A DNA stretch of 64,000 nt from STC-113 sp964553745. GTDB lineage: Bacteria > Patescibacteriota > Gracilibacteria > BD1-5 > UBA2023. Positions 30,921-41,276 of this stretch are shown piece by piece. Position 1 is the stretch's first letter. Each line of letters opens with the position of its first letter. The notes beneath the pieces were generated by a model, which was not told the origin of the DNA, did no database searches, and saw only the letters and a program-made list of their open reading frames with translations. A program made the translations under genes and the position numbers. The stretch spans positions 1 to 64,000 of the forward strand of contig CAZKLD010000001.1 of assembly GCA_964553745.1 (NCBI GenBank), written 5' to 3'.

Positions 30921-32346
30921 CAAAAAACACCTGCCGCATATAAGATTCAACAAATTCGCTGACGGAAGAATATTTGTCACGACTGTTTTTTGAGAATCCA
31001 TTTTACTGAAAGAAGACGAATTCAATGAATATATAGCTGGGAAAATCCCTGAGGATAGCGAATTATATAAGGATTTATTCAAAAGATGATTCATCAATTA
31101 CGATTGATATGAATCTGAATTCGTGGAAAGTTATAGGCATAGATTCTGAATAAACTTCTTATGACCGACGCTGCATATAATGATATTGACCAAGTGATGC
31201 AATCATCAATGCAAATATTGCCATGCTTGAGCTACAATGGATTATGAAAATGATGATATTAAGCTCAAAAAGGAAGATGCTGAAAAAACAGTTGATATAA
31301 TTCTGCAATCCCCTTCAAAATATATCACTATAGAATTCCAATGATGAGAGCCCTTTTCAAACTTCTGAATAATAGAGCACATAATCAAATATACCGAAAA
31401 AGCTAATAAAAAAACCAAAAAAACCATCTGATATGCCCTTGTATCTAACCTTACGATGCTGAATGATGAGATACTGGAAAAGTTATTCACCTTGCCGAAT
31501 CTAAGCATTTCCACATCACTTGACTGACCGAAAAATGTACATGATTTCAATAGAGTGATGTCAGGATGAAAAAATTCCTCGAGCTACGAACTTCTAACTG
31601 AAAATATCCTGAGGATCAGAGAAAAAGAAAAAGAGACATGAATCAGCATATTAAGATGAGCCATGTGAGTCATCACCAAAAAGAGCCTTCCCTTCGCAAA
31701 AGAAATTATAGACACCTATCTTGAATTCTGATTTGAAAGCATTTTCCTTAAGAGAATGAATACAATCTGAAAAGCAGAGAATAAATGAAATGTCCTTGGA
31801 TATTCATTTGATGATTACAAAGTCTTCCTTGACGGATATTTCAAAGAGCTTCTAAGGAAATATAAGGAGGAATGAATCTTTGTTTTGGATGTATTTCTTT
31901 CAATTACAATCAAAAAAATAATAACTCCGGATAAAATCAATTATGTCGATCTGCGAAGCCCTTGTTGAGCAGGAATTTCACAAATTGCATATAATCATGA
32001 TTGAAAAGTGTATACATGTGATGAATGAAGAATGATAGAGGACGACGTATTTCAACTCTGAACCATCAATGATTCGCTTAAAGATCTAGTACAAAGCGAA
32101 ACGACTTGAATAATGATGGATGCATCAACAATTGAAAGCCTTCCTTGTGATGTTTGTGCTTACGCGCCATTCTGCTGAGTTTGCCCTGTAGTTTCATATA
32201 TGACAAAATGAAACATATATTACAACCAAAACAATGATGATCATTGCAAATTCTTTACTTATTATTTTGATATGATTTTCAGAGTATTATCGGATAAGGA
32301 GAAATATGCAGATGAGTTTTCTTACTTCATTAAACATCTTAGATAA
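30910..32346 (+). CDS. hxsB: His-Xaa-Ser system radical SAM maturase HxsB
   Basis: 478 aa. Radical SAM/SPASM enzyme: ILTKGCNHQCKYCHAGA (Cys 97, 101, 104), the exact family motif IEFQGGEPFSNF, STSLDGPKNVHDFNR, LGFGFESIFLKR-type strand, then YVDLRSPCGAGIS and the diagnostic YNHDGKVYTCDEGRM. The C-terminal auxiliary cluster cysteines are LPCDVCAYAPFCGVCPV plus a later Cys in DDHCKFF. This order matches HxsB closely. Established knowledge: HxsB is encoded with HxsA, HxsC and HxsD and is presumed to modify the His-Xaa-Ser repeats. It reads through many TGA glycines, including the GGEP glycines. It forms an operon with hxsD; a long surface-protein gene follows 59 bp later. Confidence 0.92.
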
Positions 32347-32405
32347 AATTGACAAGATTAAAATAATGTGATTTAATTTATGCAGATAAAATTAATAACT
32401 ATTTT

Positions 32406-35400
32406 ATGAATATATCAACCCTCAGAAAAATCATACTATCAATGGGTGCTTTTGTATTATTTTCGATATCTTCCCAATTCACTTTCGCCTATACTGCAAC
32501 ATGACCGACAGAAGAGATTTCCTGATTTGCGAAATGTGATTATAGGATAGTATGAAAACTATATAATAACACTCCTTTTGCAACATCTTGGAAAGCCACG
32601 CCCTGTGAAGCTACCATTGATTTCAATGATTTGTCAGATTGAGAATATTATTTAGAGCTCAGATCCAGAGATAGTTGAGTCGCTTGAACCTCTTCGGCGT
32701 ATTCAGATTGAGCCTACAATGACAGTAGCAATAAAATCGCACATACTAAAATCGGACCCTATAAGATAGATACGACTCCTCCGACTTGTGTGCTAGAAAA
32801 TATAACATTGAAGGCTGATAAATCAAATAATCAGTATTACCATAATTGAATATTCTACTATAAAGGTAAAGATTCTCCTAGTTGATCGTTCACTGCCAGA
32901 ATAGAATCCAAAGATAATCCAATCTGAAGCTGAATATCAAAAATAAAATTTGAAGATACCATATGAGCATGAGCCACTATAGATAACCCTGTATGAACTG
33001 CAACTCAAGAAGCGCAAGATTTCACACATACATATAACTGGAATTGATTGAAGACTTACAATTCTGATATGACCCTATCCGGAAACACGAAATGCATAGA
33101 TCATGCTTTGAATGAATCAATAGTATCAATTAATGCAAACTCGACAGCAACATTTGAAGATGTAGCATGATCGCCTAGCATTCCGCTTACTGCAGTTAAA
33201 TTCCAGCCAGATGCAGCAAATCCCGACTTTACAAAAGATAGTATCACTTTCAAAAATTGAAATTTCTGAGCAGGCACGATGGAAAGCCTATTTTCTTGAA
33301 ATACAATAAAATATTTGGCTGCTTATGATGATAGGGAATTGTTATTTAAAGGGCTTGCAGATAACTGATCAGGATTAAGGAAGTTCAGCATCTACATTGA
33401 AAATCCCATAGTAAAGGAGACAAAAGACATTAAAAAAAGCTGATGATCTACTTACTCATCAAGAATTACCAATGTCGCCGATACCGTACTGAAACATGAT
33501 TTCAGATATGTTGACACTTGAAATAATGACATCACCTCAAATGGTATCAGAAATTATAAAATTGATATTGTGTCTGAAGCATTGAATAAAAATATAAGCT
33601 CGGATAGATTGTGTGATAATGTAGATAATTGTTATTCTCTGCCAGATAATGAATTTAAAATAGTAGCGAATGAACAAAATCCGACAGCCACTACAAAAGG
33701 CTGAACTGCGTTCTCATCCAATGCGGGAGATAGGACCAAAATCGGGGACAATGAGGATAAAAACGATGTTATTGTCAGTTGGAAAGATAAGTATTGAAAT
33801 TCTGTCGTACCAGTCCCTGGAGTCAAGGAAACGGTCACAAGGGTTAAATTTGCAAATACGATGTGAAAAGATCAGATAAGCTCTGCTTGACCAGGCTTAT
33901 GAGACGCTATAGATTTTAGCTTCTGGGATTGAACAAACAAAACTCTGGCATGATGAACTACGGCTTGAATATATCATGATTTCATCTTTACTGGAAACAA
34001 CACTTCAGATTACTGACTATGAATCATAAAGATTGATATAAAAAGTTTGATTCCTACAGACAATAAATATAAAGATGCGCTTTCTCAGAAGATGTATCAG
34101 ACTGATGCTTGAAAAATCTCAATCAACAGCCTTAGCCTGCAGACAAATTCAAAAAATTGATATACTTCAGTTTGAGCGATTCCTTCCCTAGAAGCGATTC
34201 CTGCAAGCATTGCATTTGAATATACTCCTGCATTCTCAATCAATACAACTAATGAGATATTTCCTATAATCGAATCAAAAGATAAGAATCTTCTAATAAG
34301 ATGAAGTGCTAAAAATCTAAAAGTAATCGGTCATCAATATGAAAATAGGCTGATAACAAACAACTTATTTCTTTGATTTAACAATATCTCATATACATCT
34401 CCTGCTCAAACTACCATACTTCCAGAATGATCAAAATATTATCTAGGAACAAATAATATCTGAGGAATATGGTGAGCTGCTTGAGAAAAAACTTTAAGAT
34501 ACTGAAGTTATAGCGATTCACAAACCAATAACTTCAAATTCACGCCTAAGTCAATCTGATGAGTTACGAATGAAAATACAAAAGTAGCCATGTATTCTTT
34601 ATTAAGATATTCAATCTGAAGTAAATTAGTACAATTGCCTGCTGTTCAGTCTTGATTATGAAATTATGATAAAATAACCGAAATTGAAGAAGAATGAGCT
34701 ACGGCAATCAATAAAGATGTGACTTATAATACAAAAAGCGATATAATATTTGCCGAAGTGGATATCAGATGAATCTCTCAAACTGATAATGTTTCAAAGC
34801 TGACAAATGCTGAATGAGCTGTTACAACCTCCAGTGCAGAGACAAAATTCAATGATTTCTCGGCAATTACATTATATGATCTGAAGACAAATATAAATCA
34901 AAATGTGGCTCAAATAATAGCATGAAAGGATAGGAAGGATAGCGCTGACTCCATTGTGGGATGAACCGCTACTATAAACAGCCTTGAAAGCATCTGAAAA
35001 TGATTGCTTTTAGAAGATGGCAATATCGCATATTTCAATAACACAGATGTGATAATCGATTGCTGATGAGCATGCAATCTTGGCTCTAAGAAAACAATCA
35101 TTATAGAAAATTGAAAACTTATCATAAAGAGCGACATCGCATACTCTTCAAATAATGCTGTTTTATGATTAATATTATTAGGGGAAACACAGTTGCGCGT
35201 AAGTGAAAAAATTACAAATATGGCCTGAATAGTCTACTCTGAATGACCTGTTGTAAGTGTTAGCCAATCAGACACTAATAAAATATACGATTGACTCAAT
35301 ATTACAGAGTCAAGCCTATTGAACCAGCTATATTGGAAATGAAGCATCGCATCTAGAAATACGGTTTGATGAAGTATCAAGGAGCCTGCCATATGTCCTT

Positions 35401-35720
35401 ATTGAACTGATGAATATTTAAGTGGATGCAATAAAGACAATGCAAAAAAATATGACCTGATTTATCTAAGGAGATATGCAAGAGTAAGTCAAGATCTGTA
35501 TGGTATTTCAACTAATCCTATGTGAGATTCGAAAGTACCATTCTGAATCGATAAGGTCGCAGTTAAGATTGCCTGATGAACAATCATATGAAAAGATTGA
35601 ATCTGAAGCACTGTATGAACACTGCCTAAACCTACCAAAGCCAATCTTAATGCGCCTCTTATTATAGAATACGACGCAAACCTTATCAATAATCCTCCTT
35701 ATTGATTTTGAAAAAATTAA
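32406..35720 (+). CDS. large secreted surface protein, 1,104 aa
   Basis: Signal peptide MNISTLRKIILSMGAFVLFSISSQFTFAYT. The mature protein is Asn/Thr/Ser/Gly-rich, almost all beta, with several regions reminiscent of Ig-like repeats (DTTPPTCVLENITLKAD, near residues 105-125) and a C-terminal region (ATINSLESIGKG, YFNNTDVIIDCGGAC, IIENGKLIIKSDI) that resembles the beta-helix-like domain near the end of long adhesins in candidate-phyla bacteria. Few cysteines. There is no C-terminal anchor or sorting motif. It directly follows hxsB and may be the exported product or platform associated with the Hxs cluster, though it lacks His-Xaa-Ser repeats. A terminator follows at 35726. Confidence 0.82.
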
Positions 35721-35725
35721 AATCG

Positions 35726-35767
35726 GTTCAAGATGATATTCATATTTTAAAGAATATCATCTTGAAC
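35726..35767. terminator. intrinsic-terminator-like hairpin
   Basis: GTTCAAGATGATATTC / GAATATCATCTTGAAC, a 16-bp stem with a 10-nt AT-rich loop and A/T-rich flanks, six bases beyond the stop of the 1,104-aa gene. Confidence 0.75.
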
Positions 35768-35816
35768 AAAAATGGAAATTAATTAGACTGCTTCAAGATA
35801 TTAATACAAGATTAAC

Positions 35817-36701
35817 ATGAAAAATAAACTCATTGTCCTGCTGACTATAATAATTCTTTTTGTAATCGGTTTTTCAATTGTGAAATACAATACATTAAAT
35901 CAAGAAAAGGAAATTAAGAAAAATGTTGAATCGACTAATGTTTCTCCTGAAAAGGTAGTTGACAAGGACGCTAAAGATAATGCAGAAGAGGAAATCAGAA
36001 TTAATTCAAAAAAGCCTCTCACTGATGCGGATTATATGCAAATTTGAAAATGCGATAAAATAAAGAGCGCTGCAGCAAAAGAAATTTGTGAGAAAGAAGG
36101 TGAGAAGTCATCGATTTCAACTTTTACTAACATAAGGCAATGTGATGCACTGAAATTTCTGAAAAGTTATTGTAAGGATAAATTCTATTACGAAACAGCC
36201 ATGGTTAAGCTGGATATTGTTTACTGTTCTAGCATAGCTGATTCAAAGCTTCAAATAACATGCAAGGATAATATAACTTATAGAAATGCGCTTAACTCAT
36301 GAAATCAAGAGGCTTGCAAAAACATAATTTCGGATTTGAACTTAAAGAAAACATGCGTATCTAAGACAGAAATCCTTAAAACAGAAATCACTCAAGTTAA
36401 CAAAGAGAGTGAGATATTTAAAACCGCAATTTCAACAAACAATTATAATTTGTGTTCTGGTCTTAATGAATTATGAAAAATAGTGGATTGCATATCTCCT
36501 ATAGTAACAAAAAATAAAGATATCAGCATCTGCAGCAAGGTATTCACAACAAAGGAAAATCAAGACAGGTGCTTTAATCTGCTTTCAATTGATTATGATA
36601 GAATGATAATACGGGAGGCTTTTACAACAAAGAATCTGAGTTTATGTGATAAATTATATAATAAAACCACTATAACTCAATGCAAAGCAATGAAATTCTA
36701 A
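35817..36701 (+). CDS. membrane-anchored Cys-repeat protein, 294 aa
   Basis: N-terminal helix LIVLLTIIILFVIGFSIV, a charged linker (residues 35-70), then five or more short helical hairpins each closed by a Cys pair: CDKIKSAAAKEIC, CDALKFLKSYC, YCSSIADSKLQITC, ACKNIISDLNLKKTC, LCSGLNELGKIVDC, ICSKVFTTKENQDRC and LCDKLYNKTTITQC. The C-x(10-13)-C module is the same as in the 164-aa protein at 25907-26401 on the other side of the Hxs cluster. Probably an extracytoplasmic, disulfide-rich repeat protein of unknown role. Confidence 0.85.
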
Positions 36702-36715
36702 GTGAGTTCAATCTT

Positions 36716-37708
36716 ATGATCTTCATTCTTGTATTCTCTCCTTTATACTGAGTGATAACAGATATGAAGATTTGAAAGATTAAAAATAAATTCATCTATT
36801 CTTCAATATCATTTTCAATTATTCTTTCTTTTTTTATAAATTGATTCTTCCAAGTCGGGCAAAATATAACATGACTTGGGGTAATTATACTTTTTTCATT
36901 CTTATTCTACAAGAATGCTAAGTGGTGAGCGTGAGATTGAAAATATCTCATCCTGCTTTGATTGAACACCCTGATCATATCATCTTTAAGCTGATACTCA
37001 TGATATCCTATGAATATACTATTGTTCACTTTCTTTTTGATATTTCTCCTATTTTTTACCTGAAGCTTGCTTTATAATTTCAAGAAGCTCAGATCGTCAA
37101 TTAAAAAAATAAATAAGGAAGACCTGAAGAACGCTATTAGGCTTATTGATATCTGATCATTATTCCTTATTTATATATCCATCTCAATATTGTTCGATTT
37201 TGTCGATATTGAAAAACAGTATGCATACATATTGACTTTTATTTTAATATTCATAGCCACCCCTATGATATCAAAATTGAATAGGAGCAATCTGATAAGC
37301 ATATTTTTAATTATTATTTGAACGATATATATAGCGATAAAATCAGATTTTTATAATTTTGCGATCATATTCTGAATATTCATTTTCTATAGACTATTGA
37401 ATGTGCTTTCTGAAATAATTCTTGAAGAACTGGACACAAGTATAATCAAAGTCGGAGAGCTTAAACAATGAATGATTTTGGCAGAAGACGGAATCATGAA
37501 AATAAATAAAGATTTTTGAGTACAATACCTGCCAATGCCTTTACAGTGAAGTGAGGTGCACGAAATAATCTGATTCTATAAGTGAAAAGACGGATGAATT
37601 TTCGAAAATCTGAAGATTTATAAGGATATAAAGATAGCATGGATGATGTATTTAGCCTATCTGATTACTGCATTTATAATAATCCAAAATCTCTTGAGCG
37701 CGAAATAA
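36716..37708 (+). CDS. type IV prepilin peptidase-like aspartic membrane protease (A24)
   Basis: 330 aa, multi-pass. The two catalytic signatures of A24 peptidases are in place: an N-terminal Asp in VITDMKIGKIKNKFI (cf. the D----IPN motif) and, two helices later, the GxGD motif in KWGAGDGKYLILLGLNT. About eight hydrophobic helices follow. The C-terminal third has a soluble segment (LEELDTSIIKVGELKQG) and a final membrane helix. It lacks the N-terminal Cys-rich methyltransferase domain of PilD, as in TadV/CpaA forms, but is longer than those. It should process the prepilins at 41277 and 44631 (leaders ending KGKG/FTLVE). Its TAA abuts the ksgA TAA. Confidence 0.82.
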
Positions 37709-38521
37709 TTAGTCCAGTAACCCCAGCCACTGCCCGATATTCAATTCCTCTGCCCTCACATTCTCATCAAGTCATAATCTTTCGAATTTCTTTTTTATTA
37801 TTTCCTTATCTAGGATATTCTTTTTTGCTAAGTTAGATGAGAGTTTCTTCCGCCTTTCTGAAAATCAGGCCTTGACTATTCTCATGAATGACTTGGCTTT
37901 TTCTTTATCGATATTTTCTTTAAGCTTGAAATAAAGTACGCTTGATTCTACTTTCGGAGCGGGAATGAAATTTGCCGCTGCGACCCGTACGACTTCTCTT
38001 ATTTCTGAGCATGCAAAATCTGCACTCAAGCTCAACACCGATTGCTTGTTTCAATTGATCTTTCTGATCTTATCCGCGACATCTTTTTGCATAAGGATAA
38101 GCATCTCTGTGGGTTGATTCTTTACCTTGTAGAAAAAATGAGTCAGTATGGGAGAGGTGATGTAATATGGAATATTGGCTACCACGATATAGGGTGTATC
38201 TTGAGGCTCGAATTCCAGGATATCAGAATTATGTATGGCAAGAGCTGAATTGCTTATTTTAAAATCGCCATTTTTCTGGCGGTCTTCCAGAATCGAATGC
38301 ATGGCCTTATCGAGCTCGACGAGATCAAGCCTATTCGGAGATTTGTCTGCCAGTCTTTCGGTCAAAGCTCAATATCAGGGTCAGACTTCGATAATATCCT
38401 TTCACTTCAGATCGATGAAATCCACGATCTTATCGAGTATGGCATCATTGACAAGAAAATTCTGTCACAAGCTTTTTTTTGCGACTATGGAATATTTTTT
38501 GATTATTTCTGAGTGAGACAT
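37709..38521 (-). CDS. ksgA: 16S rRNA dimethyladenosine transferase KsgA/RsmA
   Basis: 270 aa, normal length. It dimethylates the two adjacent adenosines in helix 45 of 16S rRNA. Motifs: KKSLGQNFLVNDAILDKIV, SAM motif I IIEVGPGYGALTERL (several Gly are TGA), HNSDILEFEP, the catalytic NIPYYITSPILTHF, MQKDVADKI and FIPAPKVESSV. The ATG at 38521 gives the standard short N-terminus. It is the last gene of a minus-strand group (hsp20, two small envelope genes, ksgA). Confidence 0.97.
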
Positions 38522-38534
38522 TTTTGATTCGATT

Positions 38535-39239
38535 TTATTTTCAAGGATTCTTTGTGTTGGTATACCATTTCGCATCCATTACCTTCAATTGCCCGAGATA
38601 GACTGTCAGCTTGAATAGAAGATCCCTATATTTGTCTTTAATGGAAGACATGAATGTTTTTTTTGATTTTTGGTATGATTTCTCAGTTTCTCTTGCGATA
38701 ATGACTTCTCAAGCGTCATAATAGGATTGCAGCTTCAGCTTATAGACTACTTCACAATTCGGTTTGAATGTGATATTCTCGTGCGATATATTCGTAAGCG
38801 ATAGCATGTAATCACGAGCTCATTTGCCGCATGCATGAGAATACATCTGATCAAAACTTCATGCCTCTCATGAAATTCAGAATTTTTTCTGCAAGTCGTT
38901 CAGAGAAGCCATCGGATTCTTTGTTCAAACCAGAGTTTTGAGGTATTTTTCGACTTTAAGGTCTATTTGAGTGAAAAGAACATCTATAGTGGCTTGATAC
39001 AAGGTATTTTCCAGTGTGCTTCATTTGCAGACAAGATTCTTGGATGTATTAAGCGGGTTCGGGATTCAGGAAATCTCTTTAATCGCACCGTCTCAATCTC
39101 ATTCTATAATTTTTTTTGCTTTCTGGAAACAGTCGAGCACTCAATCCTTTCCTGGCAGATCCGCAGCTGCAGCAATAGCCGATTCAGCAGCTCAGAAGCA
39201 TAAAAGTATGAAAAGTACCGTAGAAATTATTTTTTTCAT
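38535..39239 (-). CDS. exported protein, 234 aa, unknown function
   Basis: Signal peptide MKKIISTVLFILLCFGAAESAIAAAADL with a likely cleavage after AIA-A. The mature part is mostly helical with four cysteines (VLDCFQKA, NLVCKGS, HACGKG, PNCEVV) that could pair. Not recognised. It starts inside the end of the preceding 97-aa membrane-protein gene (13-base overlap) and precedes ksgA by 13 bases, so it is translationally coupled to its neighbours. Intact only with TGA=Gly. Confidence 0.8.
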
Positions 39240-39520
39240 AACCTCTTTATTACGATAAACGGGAAAGCCAGGACTCTTCTCCATAATGATGGCTTTTTAG
39301 GTCAATATTCGTCTTTGATTCAGAAAATCAGAGATTTCAAGATGGATTTCTTAGGCGTTGCCTTATCGTCAGACTTTATTTCTTCGTGATGCTTTTCCTC
39401 ATATTTTTTGATTCCATATACTGAGGCAACAATTCAACCCAAAACAAGTCAAGTTACAATAGCATCTACTCTTTTGATGCCATGCTTTACCTTTTTATCG
39501 TTTTTTTTAAAAAAAGACAT
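39227..39520 (-). CDS. small single-pass membrane protein, 97 aa
   Basis: MSFFKKNDKKVKHGIKR, then a Gly-rich helix (VDAIVTGLVLGGIVASVYGI) and a Lys/Glu/His-rich soluble segment, then SLWRRVLAFPFIVIKRL. Resembles the YtxH-like size and layout but no family is certain. It lies 16 bases after the hsp20 gene and overlaps the exported-protein gene, so it is in one operon with them. Confidence 0.72.
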
Positions 39521-39536
39521 ATTCATTGATGATTAA

Positions 39537-39968
39537 TTATCCTTCCAATTTATCGATTTTGATAGATTTTGAAGGAAATTGAAGTTTAGGTATTTCTATA
39601 AGGAGAAGGTTGTTCTCCATGGTTGCCCTTATCTTGTTCATTGCAAGGTTCTCAGGAAGGATTATGGAACGTGAATAAGGTCAGAAAAAGCATTCTTGGA
39701 CAAGAATCTTTCATGCTTCGGAATATATTTCGGGCTGTTTCCTTTCTCCGGAAATCGTCAATATGTTCCTAGCAACAGATATATCTATCTCATCTATGTC
39801 TACTCATGCCAAAGGTGCGATCACAACTATGAAATCGTCCAATTCCAGGATATCAAGGGCGACTTGTCATACATCCTCCTCTACTATCTCCTCATCTGTT
39901 ATCTCTACCTCTATAGAGTCCTTATTCTCTTCTCAATCTTTCTTTTGGGCATTAAAAAGTCAAAACAT
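39537..39968 (-). CDS. small heat-shock protein, Hsp20/alpha-crystallin family
   Basis: 143 aa. The N-terminal region is acidic (EENKDSIEVEITDEEIVEED). The alpha-crystallin domain spans residues of about 45-135: DDFIVVIAPLAGVDIDEIDISV, LTISGERK, CFFGPYSRSIILPEN and the A-x-x-x-NGVL-like ATMENNLLLIEIPK. The C-terminal IxI-type motif is weak (SIKID). A holdase chaperone in the cytoplasm. First gene of the ksgA-containing operon. Confidence 0.92.
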
Positions 39969-40110
39969 ATTCAAATAAGTTTAAAATTAAAAGGATTTAT
40001 GAGCAGAAAAGCCTCCTTATCTCTAATGGCTCATATTATATAGCTTTTCCTGTTTTTGCAAATTTTTAAATAATATGGTATTATTGACAAAATGCCTTAT
40101 TTTTGCCAAA

Positions 40111-41211
40111 ATGAAACTGAACCAAAAGCAGAAGATACTGTTTTTAGATAATTTATGAAGCCTGCTGAATTCCGGAATTCCCGTTATGCAGGCTCTTGAT
40201 ATTATCTCATTTCAAGTAAAGAACAAAAGGCTCGATACGATAATATCTTTCATAAAATCAAACATCTGAGAATGAGAGAATTTTTTCAAGATAGCGCTCA
40301 AGCTGCCTTGAGTTTTCAACATCTTCGATGCGGCGATGATAGAAACCTGAGAAGCCACAGGTAAGATATGACGAGCATTTGAAGTCATAGTTCTGAAAGA
40401 AGAGAAGGAATACGATCTTATTAGAAAAGTGCGTCAAGCTCTTATTTATCCTGTCGCAATCATCATAATAACTTTTGTGATGCTCAGCATAATCATGACC
40501 TATGTAATACCTAAAATTGAATGAATCTATGCAGAATCTAATGTGAACCTACCGCCTCTCACCCAAGCAGTAATCGATACTTCGCATTTCTTCGTAAATA
40601 ATCTCCTCTATGTCGTAATCGGAATCTTCGCACTGATCATTATAATCTCACAATCATACAGATATTTCAAAGCCTTCAAATTCGCAGTCGATAAGAATAT
40701 TTTGGAAATACCGATTTTCGGTGAGATAATCAGAAAGAAGACATTAGTTCACTTTGCAGATTTCCTGTCTACCCTGCTGGGCTCGGGAATAATAATAAAT
40801 AAGGCCCTCCTAATAATCAGAAATGCCATGAGCAATAGTTTCTATGCGAATGCTATCGATGTCATTTCAAAAGAAGTCAAGCTGGGACAATCATTAAGCT
40901 CATCGATGTGAGTGGATATCCTTGATAAGCAATGAAACATGAGTGCAAAAGAAAAAAAAGCGGTAGCCGAAAAAAATAAGGCATTTCCCATAGAGATATC
41001 AACCGCTGTGAGAATCTGAGAGCAGACATGATCCTTATCGGTAATGCTCCATAAGACTTCGGTAAGGTATACCAAAGAGATCGATAATACGGTGAAGAAT
41101 CTCTCGACAATGCTCGAACCGATGATAATCGTTTTCATAGGTTCAATAGTGTGAGTCATCATCATGGCGATCATGCTGCCGTTCCTCAATATTGCGAATG
41201 TAGTGAAATAA
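40111..41211 (+). CDS. pilC: type IV pilus inner-membrane assembly protein PilC (GspF family)
   Basis: 366 aa. Two tandem T2SSF domains: LDNLGSLLNSGIPVMQALDII with MIETGEATGKIGRAFEVI, and the second copy HFADFLSTLLGSGIIINKALLII with STAVRIGEQTGSLSVML. Three membrane segments stand at the GspF positions (IIIITFVMLSIIMTYVI, VVIGIFALIIIIS, IIVFIGSIVGVIIMAI). It is the platform of the pilus or pseudopilus machine, used by the pilin-RCC1 proteins and matched by the A24 peptidase upstream. No pilB or pilT is in the window. The start at 40111 gives MKLNQKQK. Terminator at 41231. Confidence 0.93.
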
Positions 41212-41230
41212 CATACACAACTCATTATGA

Positions 41231-41259
41231 AAAAACCCTCCTTTCCAGGAGGGTTTTTT
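41231..41259. terminator. bidirectional intrinsic terminator
   Basis: AAAAACCCTCCT / AGGAGGGTTTTT with a 4-5 nt loop, between the convergent pilC (stop 41211) and pilin-RCC1 A (stop 41277) genes. Confidence 0.9.
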
Positions 41260-41276
41260 GTATACTTAAGAAATAT

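Noticed and set aside
40083..40110. TTGACA as a pilC promoter
   Set aside because: No -10 element fits before the ATG at 40111.
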